Shown: one piece after another, positions 22,185-34,337 of the stretch
How the letters are laid out: each line of letters begins with the position of its first letter
Numbering within the stretch: the first letter of the stretch is position 1
Assembly: GCA_003254885.1 (NCBI GenBank)
Contig: QANT01009214.1
Location: 1-64,000 of the forward strand
Direction: 5' to 3'
DNA from: Purshia tridentata
Lineage: Eukaryota > Streptophyta > Magnoliopsida > Rosales > Rosaceae
Length of the DNA stretch: 64,000 nucleotides
Program-made: the position numbers and the translations under genes
Notes under the pieces: model-generated
The model's database searches: none
Told to the model about the DNA's origin: nothing
The model's input: the letters and a program-made list of their open reading frames with translations, nothing else

Positions 22185-24196
22185 CTAATTAAAGTAAGCC
22201 AAGACGCCCACAAAAGGTGCGTTGACGTATGTTGTGGGCTCCGATTGTGGAACATTAAGCCGTGAATCATCGAATGTATCATCCTCAGCAGGCCCACCCG
22301 GAATTGCATCCGATAGCAAGTTTGGATTCGGATCTTTGCTTTTGAAATATGGGTTGCCTGCATGGCACTCAATGTGCTTTGGGTGCTTATCAATGGAAGG
22401 TAACACAGAACCACGGTGATGTATTTTCTGAGGAAACTTTTTCCCAAATCCCACCATGTACGACATCTTCAATGGATTATTTCCTAGTATATAATCCATC
22501 TAAATTTAAAATCACATTTCAGCCATTAAAATAATGATGGAATATTGACTGTATGGTCTAAACTCACTATACTGCAGTGTATATAACTGTACTTCGGTGA
22601 AATTCACTAGCCTAGCTGGAGTGACGACAACATTGTTTGTTGCCACAGTTAACAACTCTGTTGGCAGCTTTCATGTAGCCAGCATAAACTAGAAGAAGAA
22701 ACGATAAGCATGTCGAATGTTGCAGGTTACTTCCTCCTCGTTTAAGCAGAAGCCCACCTAATATGAAAAAAGGAAAAAGAAAATACGCGTAAGATAAAAA
22801 ACATATACTTAATCAATGTGTGTGTATAGATATATTTTGAATATATGGTCTTGATTGTACAATTTGACAAATAACATATCAAATATTATAGAAAGTACCT
22901 GGTGAGTATGAGACTGATTTGGGAGAAGGTGCAAAATGGAGCATACAAGCTGGTCCGCTTTTGGAATAAACGGATTTGAAGTTTTGGGATCAGTCATTAC
23001 CCACTGCAAATTAAACAATTAAAGAACAAGGTTGATCACCCTTAAAAGAGAATAAGAAAATGATGATGTTATATAAGTTAAAAAAGTGAACTGAGAAACA
23101 AGTATGTTAATGCCGGAATGTTTTGAATCCCATCCAAATTCAGTGACAGCTTCATTTACGAATGGAACATTACAGTGGACTCTAAGTAGTGTATGTTCTT
23201 TCTCACATGGTTCCAATAATTACGCGCCTTGGTTGCCTTGTGTAACCATGAAGCTCCCCAAACCAATTCATCCTATTAGTCACACAAAATTAATTATATA
23301 TTGTTCATTTGATCAAAATTTCATTTCATTTCACCACTAATTGAACATGGAAAACAAAATTAAGGCACTTAACGAATTAAATTTACCATGTAGCCACTAA
23401 AATCGTAGTAAAAGGGGCACGCTCCGTTACTAATACTGTCATTGTAAGACCCCCTAAACTTATCTGCAAATTCAAACACCTTGGTGGCTCTGTTAAGAAG
23501 CAAAGCAGAGTATCCCATGTCTTAATGTTTAAAAACCATGGAAGAAGCTGCAAGTGCAGCTGCAATCTCAGCCGAGATTTCAGAACCTGGCGTCTGTTTT
23601 CTTACTACATAAGAAGTTCTTGGGGTGTCCATGTCTTCAGGCCTTTGCCAACAATTGTGGTCACCAACTACGCCAACAACAGTGTCAGGCACAGCTGTGG
23701 CTTTAAGCAAATAATCAGTGCCCCATCTTATAGCTTCCAAAGCATGTTGACGATTTGAACCCATTAAATTTCCAAACTCTATGACACTCCATGCCAACAT
23801 TGTTGTGGTGAAGGCCATTGGAAAGTTGAACTTCACATTGTCACCTGCATCATAGTAACCCCCTACCAAATCCCTCTAAGGGCGTAACAGAACGTACCAT
23901 AATATCAGCACAGAAAACATAAACAATGATATGAATTTTAACGTCAGCGAACAAACAATGATGCTTACACCAATATCAGAGCCATCCTTTAGGGCAGAAT
24001 CTTTCCTCCAAGTGATTCTTTGGGAAGGTGGTAACTTTCTGGACCTCTGCCCTTCAAAAAACAAAATGCACTTGGACAAAGCATCTGTGTAGTTATGTGA
24101 TGAAGCCACAGCTGTGGCTGCTGTGGCCATTGCCAACATCCCTGCTGCTACTATTACCACCCTTGGAAGGGAATTGCTACACATGATTTTACTCAT
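22185..24196 (-). pseudogene. GH9 endo-1,4-beta-glucanase, decayed copy (gene B)
   Basis: All exons are recognisable (23969-24196, about 23387-23875 with exons 2 and 3 fused, about 23091-23275, about 22900-23004, about 22587-22758 and 22185-22499), and the end still reads RIHHRGS-like KIHHRGS and [10 protein letters not shown]. It is broken many times. TAA at 23522-23524 follows MVFKH in exon 2. The exon 4 frame is lost after YLESTV. A ~7-bp loss disrupts exon 5 after CSIL. A 4-bp gain after CGN shifts exon 6. The donors after exon 4 (23090-23089) and exon 6 (22586-22585) read TT instead of GT. Four codons are also missing after VVGD, and PFYCDF has become PFYYDF. No active enzyme is expected. 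Its nearest relative is gene C. Confidence 0.9.
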
Positions 24197-24281
24197 CACT
24201 TCTCTTAAACCCACTTTTTCAGTACAAATGTTGAACAAAATATTTCTAGTAGAACATCAAGAAATGCATGAGCCAGTGATA

Positions 24282-24289
24282 TTTATATA
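24282..24289 (-). promoter_or_regulatory. Candidate TATA box, GH9 gene B
   Basis: TATATAAA on the gene strand, ~86 bp upstream of the ATG. Confidence 0.45.
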
Positions 24290-24339
24290 CAGAAAACTAG
24301 ATATTAATCCCACCATAAGTTTAAGTTTAAATTAATACA

Positions 24340-25416
24340 TGATGTAAGATTAAAAATTAAATTTAGTCATTTGACTTTATATCCATGTCAGTATACATAT
24401 TCCACATCAGATTTTTATTATTGAATAATATTTTTGATTTCTCTCTCCCTATAATACCCTTGTGAAATTACTTTTATTATCATAATTGATTCCATTCAAA
24501 ATTCAAAATGAATTTACATTTATTTGGTTGCATATTTTTAAGGGTCTAATTATAAGATGTTTATCTTTTAGATTGTAAACTGATTGTTTTTCTCTTTCTA
24601 ATATAAGTCCAGATTTTAATACACCATTTTTATATATATTTAATTGACCTTGATATTATTTACATACACAATCTTAGCTCCCACAAAATTAACCCAGCTC
24701 GTAATTAATTACCTAAATTCAGTATCCTAAATTTTCTCAAAAGATTTCAAACTTGAAATTCAACGTGGTCATCTTGGTTTAAAGAGAGAGGAGAGAGAAT
24801 GCTTTGGATTCATGGGCAAGGTGGAAAATGGCAGCCAAGAGTTTTATATTGGAATAAGGTGCTTAACAAGGGGTGAGGAGCTTGATTGGATTAGTTGGGG
24901 TGCCTATGTAGGTATTTTAATTGTGTTTGTTGTGTAGGTATTTTAATTGGGTTTATTGTTATACAAGTACCCTAGTATAGGTACGCTAAATGGGCACACT
25001 AGTGTAGGTACGCTAACATACAGTATAGATATGCTAAAAGGTACACTAGTATATATATTTTATTTAGGTATGTTCTTTAAGTACTTTATTTTAAGCATTT
25101 TTTTAAGTACATTCCTTATGTTTTATTTTTATTTTATTTATTTTTCACATTTTATGCATAATAATTCTTAATCTTGATAATTAATTTTGCTTTTGGTAAC
25201 TTTGCTTTTTTAGGTATAATTATTTTGCATCATTATAGGAGTCAAGGCAAATCAATCCAAAATTGGCTCCTACAAATGAGGAATATATAAAATTTAAATA
25301 CTTAATTACAAGGGTATTTTGAGAACAAATAAAATATTAAAATAAATATGAACTTTTTTATGAATGTTGATGTGGAAATAGTCAAAAGACTAAAATCAAT
25401 TTCTAATCTTACATCA
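24340..25416. mobile_element. Non-autonomous DNA transposon with long terminal inverted repeats
   Basis: The left end reads TGATGTAAGATTA then TTTAGTCATTTGACT, TTCCACATCA and ATACCCTTGT. The reverse complement of the right end carries the same blocks in the same order (TGATGTAAGATTA, TTTTAGTCTTTTGACT, TTCCACATCA, ATACCCTTGT). The inverted repeats are therefore about 110-130 bp, imperfect, and enclose ~0.8 kb without a long frame. The interior has short direct repeats (TAGGTATTTTAATTG at about 24908 and 24937). The long repeats suggest a MULE-like element, but I could not fix the exact ends or a target-site duplication. Confidence 0.65.
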
Positions 25417-26257
25417 GGTCTTATTTAATTTTTAATCTTATTTAAAGAGTAAAATCTAAAAACCTCATTTATACATAAGGTTTGTGTGGTAGATCTGAAC
25501 ACTATGTGCTCTCTCAGTGTCTGCTGTATAACAGAGTTGGCATATTCTAAAATGGCAAATTTATACGGAGCAATCAAATTTTGTTGTGGATTTTATTCCT
25601 TATTTCTCTGCATCTATTTCCATAAGGAGTAATTTTTGGATGTCACTAACACCACGTGGTGGCATGACGAATCCACACAACATTTTCCTTCATAAGGCAG
25701 ATGATTAAAATAGAACACACAGGGTCACAGGGATGGTAACTTTGGTAAATTTAATTTTTATGAACCCAAATTTTAATATCCAATTCAAGAGCCATTCCAC
25801 ACTCACTCAAATCAGAGGTGGTGATTATCTGGATATGTAGTATATACAAGTACTGGTTATCTTTTTCTGTTATTGTTACTTCCTTTTCCAGTTAAAATAT
25901 AGATTCCTTAGAATTACATTCTTAATTTGAACTGATCGATATCATATTGGCATTGCATGCAGATCATTGTGATATCATGGATTCTGGTCCTGGGAATCAT
26001 AGGCATCACTGTCTTTTACCTCAGCACAGGCTTCGTGGTATCTAATGTCCAAAAAAAAAATCCTAGCCAACTAAAAGTCAACTAAAAATAAGTAGAGGAA
26101 AACCAAGTAGATAATCTGAATTGGGTTGCAAAATTTTTTTTTTGACAAATGACAAAAAATTTCAACTGGATCATATGATCTCTCTGATCCAATAGTCATG
26201 AAATCAGAACAGCAAGAATCTCTCTCCCTACAGCAAAATGTTTGTGAAACTAGCTAG
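25417..26257. other. Intergenic between GH9 genes B and C
   Basis: This contains the conserved upstream block belonging to gene B (25789-25892) and the 3' flank of gene C. No gene was seen. Confidence 0.5.
25789..25892 (-). promoter_or_regulatory. Conserved GH9 upstream block, copy at gene B
   Basis: On the + strand it reads GAGCCATTCCACA, then AAATCAGAGGTGGTGATTAT, then TAGTATATACAAGTACT. It is ~1.6 kb from gene B's start, but only ~0.5 kb once the transposon at 24340-25416 is subtracted, which is close to the 0.44 kb spacing at gene C. Confidence 0.6.
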
Positions 26258-28432
26258 CTAGGAATTAAGTAGTGATTTAAAGTAAGCCAATACACCCACA
26301 AAAGGTGCGTTGATGTATGTTGTTGGCTCGGATTGTAAATAATTAACTCGAGAATCTTCGAATGTATCATCCTCAGCAGGTCCACCCGGAATTGCACCTG
26401 TTAGCAAGTTCGGATTCGGATCTTTGCTTGTGAAATATGGGTCTCCTCCGTGGCACTCAATGTGCTCTGGGTGCTCAGCAATGGAAGGTAACGCAGAACC
26501 ACGGTGATGTATTTTCTGAGGAAACTTTTCCCCAAATCCCACCATGTACGACATCCCCCATGGGTTGCTTCCTAGTATATAATCAACCTGTACTTAGTCA
26601 TATATATTTCAGCCACTATAATAATTCACTATTGATTAAATGTATGGTCCAAACTCGCTATCGAATTAACAAGAAAATATTACTGGATATATAGTATTGT
26701 ATATACCTGTCCTTTGGTGAAATTCACCAGCCTGGCTGGAGTGACAACAACATTGTTGCCACAATCAACGACTTTGTTAGCATCCTTCAAGTAGCCAGCA
26801 TAAACTAGAAGAAGAAACGATAAAGATGTGGAATGTTGGAGGTTACTTCCTCCCTGTTTGAACAAGAGCCCTCCTAATATGAAAAAATGACAAAGAAATT
26901 ACACATAGGATAACAAATATGTACACTAAATCGATATGTGTGTATATACATTTTATGTAATTCTCACGGTCTTAGATTTACAATCTAGCAAATAACATAT
27001 CAGATATTAGAAAGTACCTGGTGAATACGAGACTGATTTGGGAGCAGGTGATTCAGGCAAAATGGAGCATACAAACTGGTCCGCTTTGGGAATAAAGGGA
27101 CTAGAATTGTTGGAATCAGTCATTAACCACTGCAAATTAAACAATTAAAGAAAAAACATTTAGGTTGACCATGCATATATATATATATAGTTCACCATCA
27201 AAAGAGAAGAAATGATGTTATGATCTCTAAAAACTGTTACCTGAGAAACAAGTATGTCAATGCCAGAATGTTTTGAATCCCATCCAAATTCATTGATGTC
27301 CCCAGTTATGTGTAGAACAGGTTCCCCGTTTACATTACTTATTACAGTCGACGCCAAGTAGTGTATGTTCTTTCTCACATAGCTCCAATAACTAGGCACC
27401 TCGGTTGCCTTGTATAACCATGAAGCTCCCCAAACCAATTCATCCTGTAGTGTTAGTCACATAAAATTATCATTTGTGCATCAAATTCTGTTTTAACATT
27501 CCAAATATGAAATGTAAACGATTCAATTAGTGAAATTTGACCACTAAGTAAACATAAAAATTACAAAATTTATAAGGTCACTTAATGAATTATACCATGT
27601 AGCCACTGAAATCGCAGTAAAAGGGGCACACTGCGTCGCCAATACTGTCATTGTAAGTCCCCCTATACATATCTGCAAATTCAAACACCTTGGTGGCTCG
27701 GTCAAGAAGCAGAGCAGAGTAACCTCTGTCTGAATCTTTAAACACGATGGAAGAAGCTGCGAGTGCAGCTGCAATCTCGGCTGAAACTTCAGAACCTGGC
27801 TTTTGTTTATCTACAACATAAGAGGTTCTTGGGGTGTCCATGTCTTCAGGCCTTTGCCAGCAACTGTGGTCACCATTTGGGTCACCAACTACACCAACAA
27901 CAGTACCAGGCACAGCTGTGGCTTTTATTAAATAATCAGTGCCCCATCGTATAGCTTCCAAAGCATGTTGGTGATTTGAACCCATTAAATCTCCAAACTC
28001 TATGACACTCCACGCCAACATTGTTGTTGTGAAGGCCATGGGGAATGTGAACTTCACATTGTCACCTGCATCGAAGTAACCCCCTACCAAATCCCTCTGA
28101 GGGCAGAACAGGACGTACCATAATATCAGCACAAAAAACATCAACAATGATTCGGAATTTTAATATAAACACAAAAAACATCATCAAACAGGATGATATA
28201 TACTTACACCAATGTCAGAGCCATCTGTTAGGCCAGAGTCTTTCCTCCAAGGTATTTGTTGCGAAGGCGGTAACCTTCCCGACCTCTGCCCTTCAAAAAA
28301 CAGAATGCACTTCGACAATGCATCCGTGTAGTTATGTGACGAAGCTGCGTTTGCTTCCGTGGCCATTCCCAACGTCGCTGCTACCATTAACACCCTTGGA
28401 AGGGATTTACTGCACATGGTTTTACCCTTCAT
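26258..28432 (-). CDS. Endo-1,4-beta-glucanase, GH9 class B (gene C)
   Basis: Six exons: 28208-28432, 27596-28096, 27241-27444, 27018-27129, 26707-26873 and 26258-26587, all GT-AG and in frame, for 512 aa. The second exon fuses what are exons 2 and 3 in genes A and D: RATK runs straight into [10 protein letters not shown] with no intron, and the residue count (167) equals the sum of the two. It has a signal peptide and a single GH9 domain with [38 protein letters not shown] and [10 protein letters not shown], so all catalytic residues are present. It is a secreted beta-1,4-glucan hydrolase. The array's pseudogene B is its closest relative (shared intron loss, upstream block and 3' flank). A TATA-like site is at 28528-28536. 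Confidence 0.93.
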
Positions 28433-28527
28433 TTCTCTTCCTCAGGCTTAACCCACTTTTTTAGTATAAATATTGAACAAAAAATGTTGTGTGGTAGCTC
28501 TGATACCTTGCTTGCAACAATGGCACC

Positions 28528-28536
28528 TATATATAT
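28528..28536 (-). promoter_or_regulatory. Candidate TATA box, GH9 gene C
   Basis: ATATATATA on the gene strand, ~96 bp upstream of the ATG. Confidence 0.5.
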
Positions 28537-28874
28537 TGCATGCATCCATCTTCATAAGGCATCCAGGTGATCGATTAATATAAACAGCTTTGAATTTGTT
28601 GTTTTGGCCAAACACAGCTTTGTTGACAAAATAAAAGAACACACAGGTTGGTAAGTTAGTTGATTATTACCTCATCCAGTATTGTGAGTAGTACCAAAAT
28701 TTAAGGGGCATTGGCTATTCTATTAAAAAAAACTAATTTTTTCTTATTTCATCTATATATATTATGATGAAAATAAAAATTAGTGACCAAAGATAATAAA
28801 ATACAGACCGTTACAGCACCTGATTTGATAGGCTGCCTGCAGAAATAATTTATCCACCACATAACAATTCATTC

Positions 28875-28967
28875 GAGCCATTTCATAATTACCTAGGTCA
28901 CAGGTGGTGATTATCTGGGTACATGCATATATAGTATATGCAGAGTAGTTACTTTTTCTTTTTTCAG
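28875..28967 (-). promoter_or_regulatory. Conserved GH9 upstream block, copy at gene C
   Basis: On the + strand it starts GAGCCATTTCATAA, continues ACAGGTGGTGATTATCTGG and TAGTATATGCAGAGTA, and ends in a CTTTTTCTTTTTT tract. It lies ~440 bp upstream of the ATG. It resembles the block at 25789 over ~95 bp. Confidence 0.6.
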
Positions 28968-29463
28968 CCACAAGGGTTTCATATATTTATAGGGAAAAAA
29001 ATTTGATTAAGCCTGTGTATGCATATACTCATATATCATATGAATACATAAATTCGGAGCAAAAAATTTCACATCTCTTTCCTAGCACACCAAACTATAC
29101 CTTTTTTGAAGCTACGTACAATTCAAGTGAGGTAGATCTTTAGTTTTTATTATACATATTTCAGTATATCTTTTGTTTTTGGTACATTAGGGTAGATCTT
29201 TAGTTATAGGTTAAAACTTTGTTTTAGTTTCCAATACAACAATAAAAGAAACTCATATTTAAAATATATCAAACTCGATCAAACTGTGTCCAATTGTATG
29301 TAGGCTGAGAAAGTAAATAATCTAAATTTTGTTTTATGAATAAGGTTAATGACATATTTTTGAGAAGGTATATCTCTAACCAACTTTCTTACTTTCTTAT
29401 TTGTTTTGCATGATACAAATACAAAATCAATTGTAACCAAGTTGAAAATATGAGCTAGCTTAG

Positions 29464-32400
29464 CTAGGATGAATGTGATTTGAAGTAAGCCAAGACACCC
29501 ACAAGAGGTGCATTGATGTATGTGGTTGGCTCCGAGTGTACAAAATCCTCTCGAGAATCAACATATGAATCCTTGATATCTGGTCCTCCAACAACAGCCC
29601 CAATTAGCAAATTAGGGTTTGGATTCTTGCTATTGAAGTAAGAGGTTCCACCTCTGCAATCAATTTTTTGGGGGTGTTGACCAACTGATGGCAAGGACGA
29701 GCCACGGTGATGAATTCTCTGAGGAAATTTTTGACCATATCCCACCATATATGACATGTTCAATGGGTTACTCCCTAGTATGTAATCCACCTGCAATATT
29801 AGTCGGACAAATTAATAATATGAGCATCCAATTTTTCAATCTTCTAAATATATAGTAAATACCATGATGAAATGAGGCACATGCATAAGTACCTGGCCTT
29901 TTGCAAGTTGTACAAGGCTAGCAGGAGTGGCGACGACATTGCCGCAATGAACCACTCTCTTGGCTTGAGTCAAATAATGAGCATAAACAACAAGAAGAAA
30001 TGACAGAGATGTTGCATGCTGCAGATTGCTTCCTCCAGGTTTAAATAAGAGCCCACCTTAATGCACATTTTAAGAAACAAATTAGTCACAGGGGAGTGGG
30101 GGTTGCAATATCCAAAAGAATTGGATGAATTAGTACCTGGAGAATATGACACTGACATGGTTGGTGATTCAGGCAACAAAGTGCATACGAACTTGTCTGC
30201 ATTGGGAACAAAAGGACTAGAACCAGTAGTGGTGCTAGACAGGACCAACTGTGTACCAAAACATGAGGAAGATGTTTTATCATGCAAAAATAGTAATGGG
30301 TTAAGTTTAGTAGCAAATGTTGGTACGATTGATATAATGTTGTAATTAGTACTAATTAATCACCTTGGAAAGGAGTACATTGATGCCTGCGTGCTTTGCA
30401 TCCCATCCAAACTCTGCAAAGCTACCACCAACAAATGGGACACCATCAACATTTCTCACAACAGCCTTTTCCAAATAATGTATGTTTTGCAAGACGTAGT
30501 TCCAGTAGAGAGGTGCCTTAGTTGCCTTAAACAACCATGCTGCTCCCCATATCAATTCGTCCTATATAAATACAATAAATTGTCACATGAAAATTAAGAT
30601 CAAATACCACATTGATTGATTAATATATAATCTTGTTCTTAGTATTGGTTTGCATATAGTATATACCTCGTAGCCACTGAAATCACAATAAAATGGACAG
30701 ACCCACTCTTTAAGTACATCATTATATGATCCCCTGTTCTTATCTGCAAAATCAAACACCTAATCCATGCAGAAATTAAGTAAGTACAATGCATTAATAA
30801 GGTATGATGAAGGCAAATATAACTACAGTCAAGTCAACAGTCATTAATCTCATTTTGCAATTACCATTCTAGCCCTTTTGAGAAGCCTGGCAGAGTAGCC
30901 CTTATCAATTGGCCTAAACACCATGGAAGAGGCTGCAAGGGCAGCTGCTATTTCAGCCGAAACTTCGGAACCCGGGAACTGTTTACTCACAGCAAAGGGG
31001 TTTCTAGCGGTGTCCATGTCTTCAGGCCTCTCCCAGCAGTTGTGGTCGCCGTAAGGGTTACCAACCTGGACAAACACAAACCCAGGAATGCTTGTGGCTT
31101 TGAGAAAGTAGTCAGTGGCCCATCGAATGGCATCGATTGCATGTGGGAGGTCTGAGTTCACGTCCTTCCCAAACTCCAATACGCTCCATGCCAACATAGT
31201 CGTTGAAAATGCCATGGGAAAGTTGAACTTCACATTGTCACCGGCATCATAGTAACCCCCTACCAAATCAACCTGATCTCATAGTATGTGTGTGTTAATT
31301 GTATTAAGAGTTTTTTATATGTATACCATCCAAATTTTGGGTCGTCTCATCTTGTAACTCAAGAAAAAAAAATTAATCCATCCATATTCACCGAAGGAAT
31401 CTAGGCATTCATCCCAAAATCAATTGACAATGGGAGGGGTAGTCCAAACTCTTATAAATCATTAGCAAAGCCCTCACATCTTCAAAGTGGGATATCTCTT
31501 AACATTCACAGTTAATACTTTATTTTTTATTTTTACAAAATTTTATTGTTACAAAGACACCCCAAGAAAACAATTGCTTGGCCAACTGGCCTACCCCAAT
31601 TGGAGACCCATACCTAACTCTGTTATATATGAGACTTTTTTACAATATGAGACCCATACATGACTTGTTATTACTTATTTCGTGATTACATATTTTACAA
31701 AGGTCAAAATGAGAAGCAATAAACTAGTTTTTCTCCAGTAAGCAATAAAGTACCCTTTCAATGCATTTAAGTCTTGCCAAAATTACAGCTTTTAGCCCAT
31801 CGAAAGGAAAAAGAAAATGTAGACTGTTGGATCCGGTAACTGTTGTTGTTCCTAAATTTATGAGATTTAATAATTTGCAACCGCTATATAAGGCACACAA
31901 ATGGGCATCTTTAGTTGGCAGTTTTAGAATTTAGGAATTAGTATATGATATAACAAATTTATATATAATGACGTTATATTTTTATATTTATATTTATCAA
32001 GAAATAAAATTTGATCTCAAATGTATGATAGCATATCCATCATCTACCAAATAATATATGGAGTTAAAATGCTGGATTTCTCAGGTTTCTAAACAGTAAA
32101 CACCTCATCTAAGGGCAAAACAAAGTTTTTTTCTTTGGTTATTGATTGATCATATGAACATCCTAAAAACTACTCTATATATGTAATTAACGTGACTAAA
32201 AACTTTGTATAATTTGTGTAATACTGATAAGAGAATATTAAATCTAAGGAAATAGCAACTTGTATCAAAATTCAAGAATGAAGCCACTTACACACATAGA
32301 AGAGAGAGAGAAAGACTTGCACCAATTTGAAAGCCATCAGATAGGGCAGAATCCTTCCTCCAAGTCATTCTCTGAGAGGAAGGCAACTTCCCAGACCTCT

Positions 32401-32551
32401 GGCCTTCAAAGAACAATATGCTGTTGCTCAAAGCATCTCCATAGTCATGAATTGAAGCCACCCTCGTCGCCATTACCACCACCATCATCGCCGCCACTAA
32501 GCCCCCCAACCTCAACCTCAACCTCATCTGATCAAGTACTAGACTACACAT
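29464..32551 (-). CDS. Endo-1,4-beta-glucanase, GH9 class B (gene D)
   Basis: Seven exons: 32321-32551, 30865-31272, 30667-30759, 30364-30561, 30137-30248, 29893-30056 and 29464-29790, giving 510 aa. Intron 1 begins GGT|GCAAGT, a GC donor, where genes A-C have GT. All other junctions are GT-AG. The protein has a signal peptide and a GH9 domain with [62 protein letters not shown] and [13 protein letters not shown]. The catalytic residues are all present and there is no C-terminal carbohydrate-binding module. It is the most diverged member of the array ([17 protein letters not shown] instead of [15 protein letters not shown]) and keeps the exon 2/3 intron, so it is probably nearest to the founder. 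A later in-frame Met (residue 9) could also start it. Confidence 0.92.
31423..31504 (+). repeat. Dispersed short repeat, copy 2 (in GH9 D intron 1)
   Basis: This copy is related to 4709-4790 and sits within the long first intron of gene D (31273-32320). Confidence 0.55.
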
Positions 32552-34337
32552 TGTACGTGATCTCTATCTATCTACAATACCACGTGTGACTATATATACA
32601 GTTATATATACGTGTACATCTGTAGGTACAATATAAGTAGCAAGATTAGGGCCTAAACTTTCTGATAGAATTAAATGAAGAAAAGTAGGAGCAAGAGTAA
32701 CAGTACGGATATATGTCCGCTGATTACTAGCTTACAAGGGAAGCATATATATATATACCAATTACCAAAAAAAAGAATGAGAGAGAGATAGAGGCCAATT
32801 AAGGAACTAACGAATTAGGGAGGCGCTTCCGGAGCCTCCTCCGTGTAAGGTGGTGAATGAATGAATGAAAGGAATGAATCTTCTTCATGCATATATCGCT
32901 ATAAGTCCACTTACTTTCATTCAGTGTATCTGAGAATTGAGAATTAGTACCAACTGAAACTGACTGCTCTTGTGGGCAAAATAGTAATTAACTACCTCTT
33001 GGACTATTTGAATTCAATTCATACCATATATTCATTAAATTATTATCCCAATTCCCTAATTAATTAACATATGGAATGTTTCTCACACATTTGTTCTTGA
33101 TTGATTTCACATTTTCACGGACACTCAATTTGCCCATTTGGATATGCCAAACGCCACCCTATAAAAGTATATATGAATGTCAAAGGCAATATCATTAATG
33201 AAAATGTTTAAGGAAACCCAATTAATATTATTGGAGTTTTTGGCAGTTATCCATGTAATTTAATAACGTTCGAAACAAGAAATTAACAAAAATGATTATT
33301 ATACTAGGACTACTACCTAGGAGGATTTTGCTTTTCTGGGTCTGAAATTTAAGGGATATGTTCGTTTGATTGTCAAAACGGAAAGAATGTAGTTTCTTCC
33401 CAAAACCAAAAGTCATCATTAAACACATGGAAATGATTTTGAGGCCAAGAATAAAGGTGAAGTCACCATGAGAACAGCTTTACTTAATGTAGCAGATTGG
33501 GAAGATTATGAGGCCAGTAATATAGAAGCAGCCCATTTTCTGTGTGTTGTATAGAATTGAATAATTGACAAAGGCCAACCTTCATGAAGGGACGGCTCAG
33601 CCCAATTCCATTTCCGTCCTAATGGGCCCACTTACTTTCTACTAAACTAAAATTACAATCTATTGGCTCATCCTCGATACCACCACTTAAAACACCAATA
33701 CTAATTAAAAAAATCAAAAGATTGAATATTAAAGAAATGTGTTTGGTTACATATTGTTGTTGTACCAAACAAAAGTTTATCAATTAATTATATTACTCAT
33801 TATTTATATATTTTCATATACCTAGTATATTGGATTCTTTAGATTTCATTGGATTTTCATGTTGCTTGTTTAATTAAGAGTTCCAATCCAATTCGCCAAA
33901 ATCATTGAAACTAATCAAATTAAAATAAATTATATCATTCAGTATGAGCGGATTGAATTGGATTTTAAACACCCCTATATAAATGAATATCATCTAGTGG
34001 ATAATTTTTATACCCACCAAATGGCATTCACGCTAACATTTTTAACACTTAAATTTAATAGGTTCACCTTTTAACAATAGAGTTTTGATTTATGAAATCC
34101 ACATCGGCTAATGAAAATGTTACATATGAATTTGTACTATGAACAAACTTGATGGGCGATAGTGAAAGTGGATTTAAACTACTGCTATTACCTCCTAGGT
34201 TCAATAAAGCAGGCGAGTGCGCTAGAGTTGGGCTTATGCGATGATTGCGATCCCAGTTGAAATTGCAAATAGAGGCCCAGAAAATAAATTTAAAACATAA
34301 AAGATGGAAATCAACCATAAAAGAAATTTGTTGTTTT
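32552..34337. other. Intergenic, GH9 D upstream region
   Basis: No gene was seen. The conserved block found upstream of A, B and C was not found here. Confidence 0.5.
32591..32598 (-). promoter_or_regulatory. Candidate TATA box, GH9 gene D
   Basis: TATATATA lies ~40 bp upstream of the ATG, with a CACGTG core (32581-32586) between it and the start. Confidence 0.4.

Larger units (their letters stand above)
28433..29463. other. Intergenic between GH9 genes C and D
   Basis: This holds gene C's TATA-like site and conserved upstream block, followed by AT-rich sequence. No gene was seen. Confidence 0.5.
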
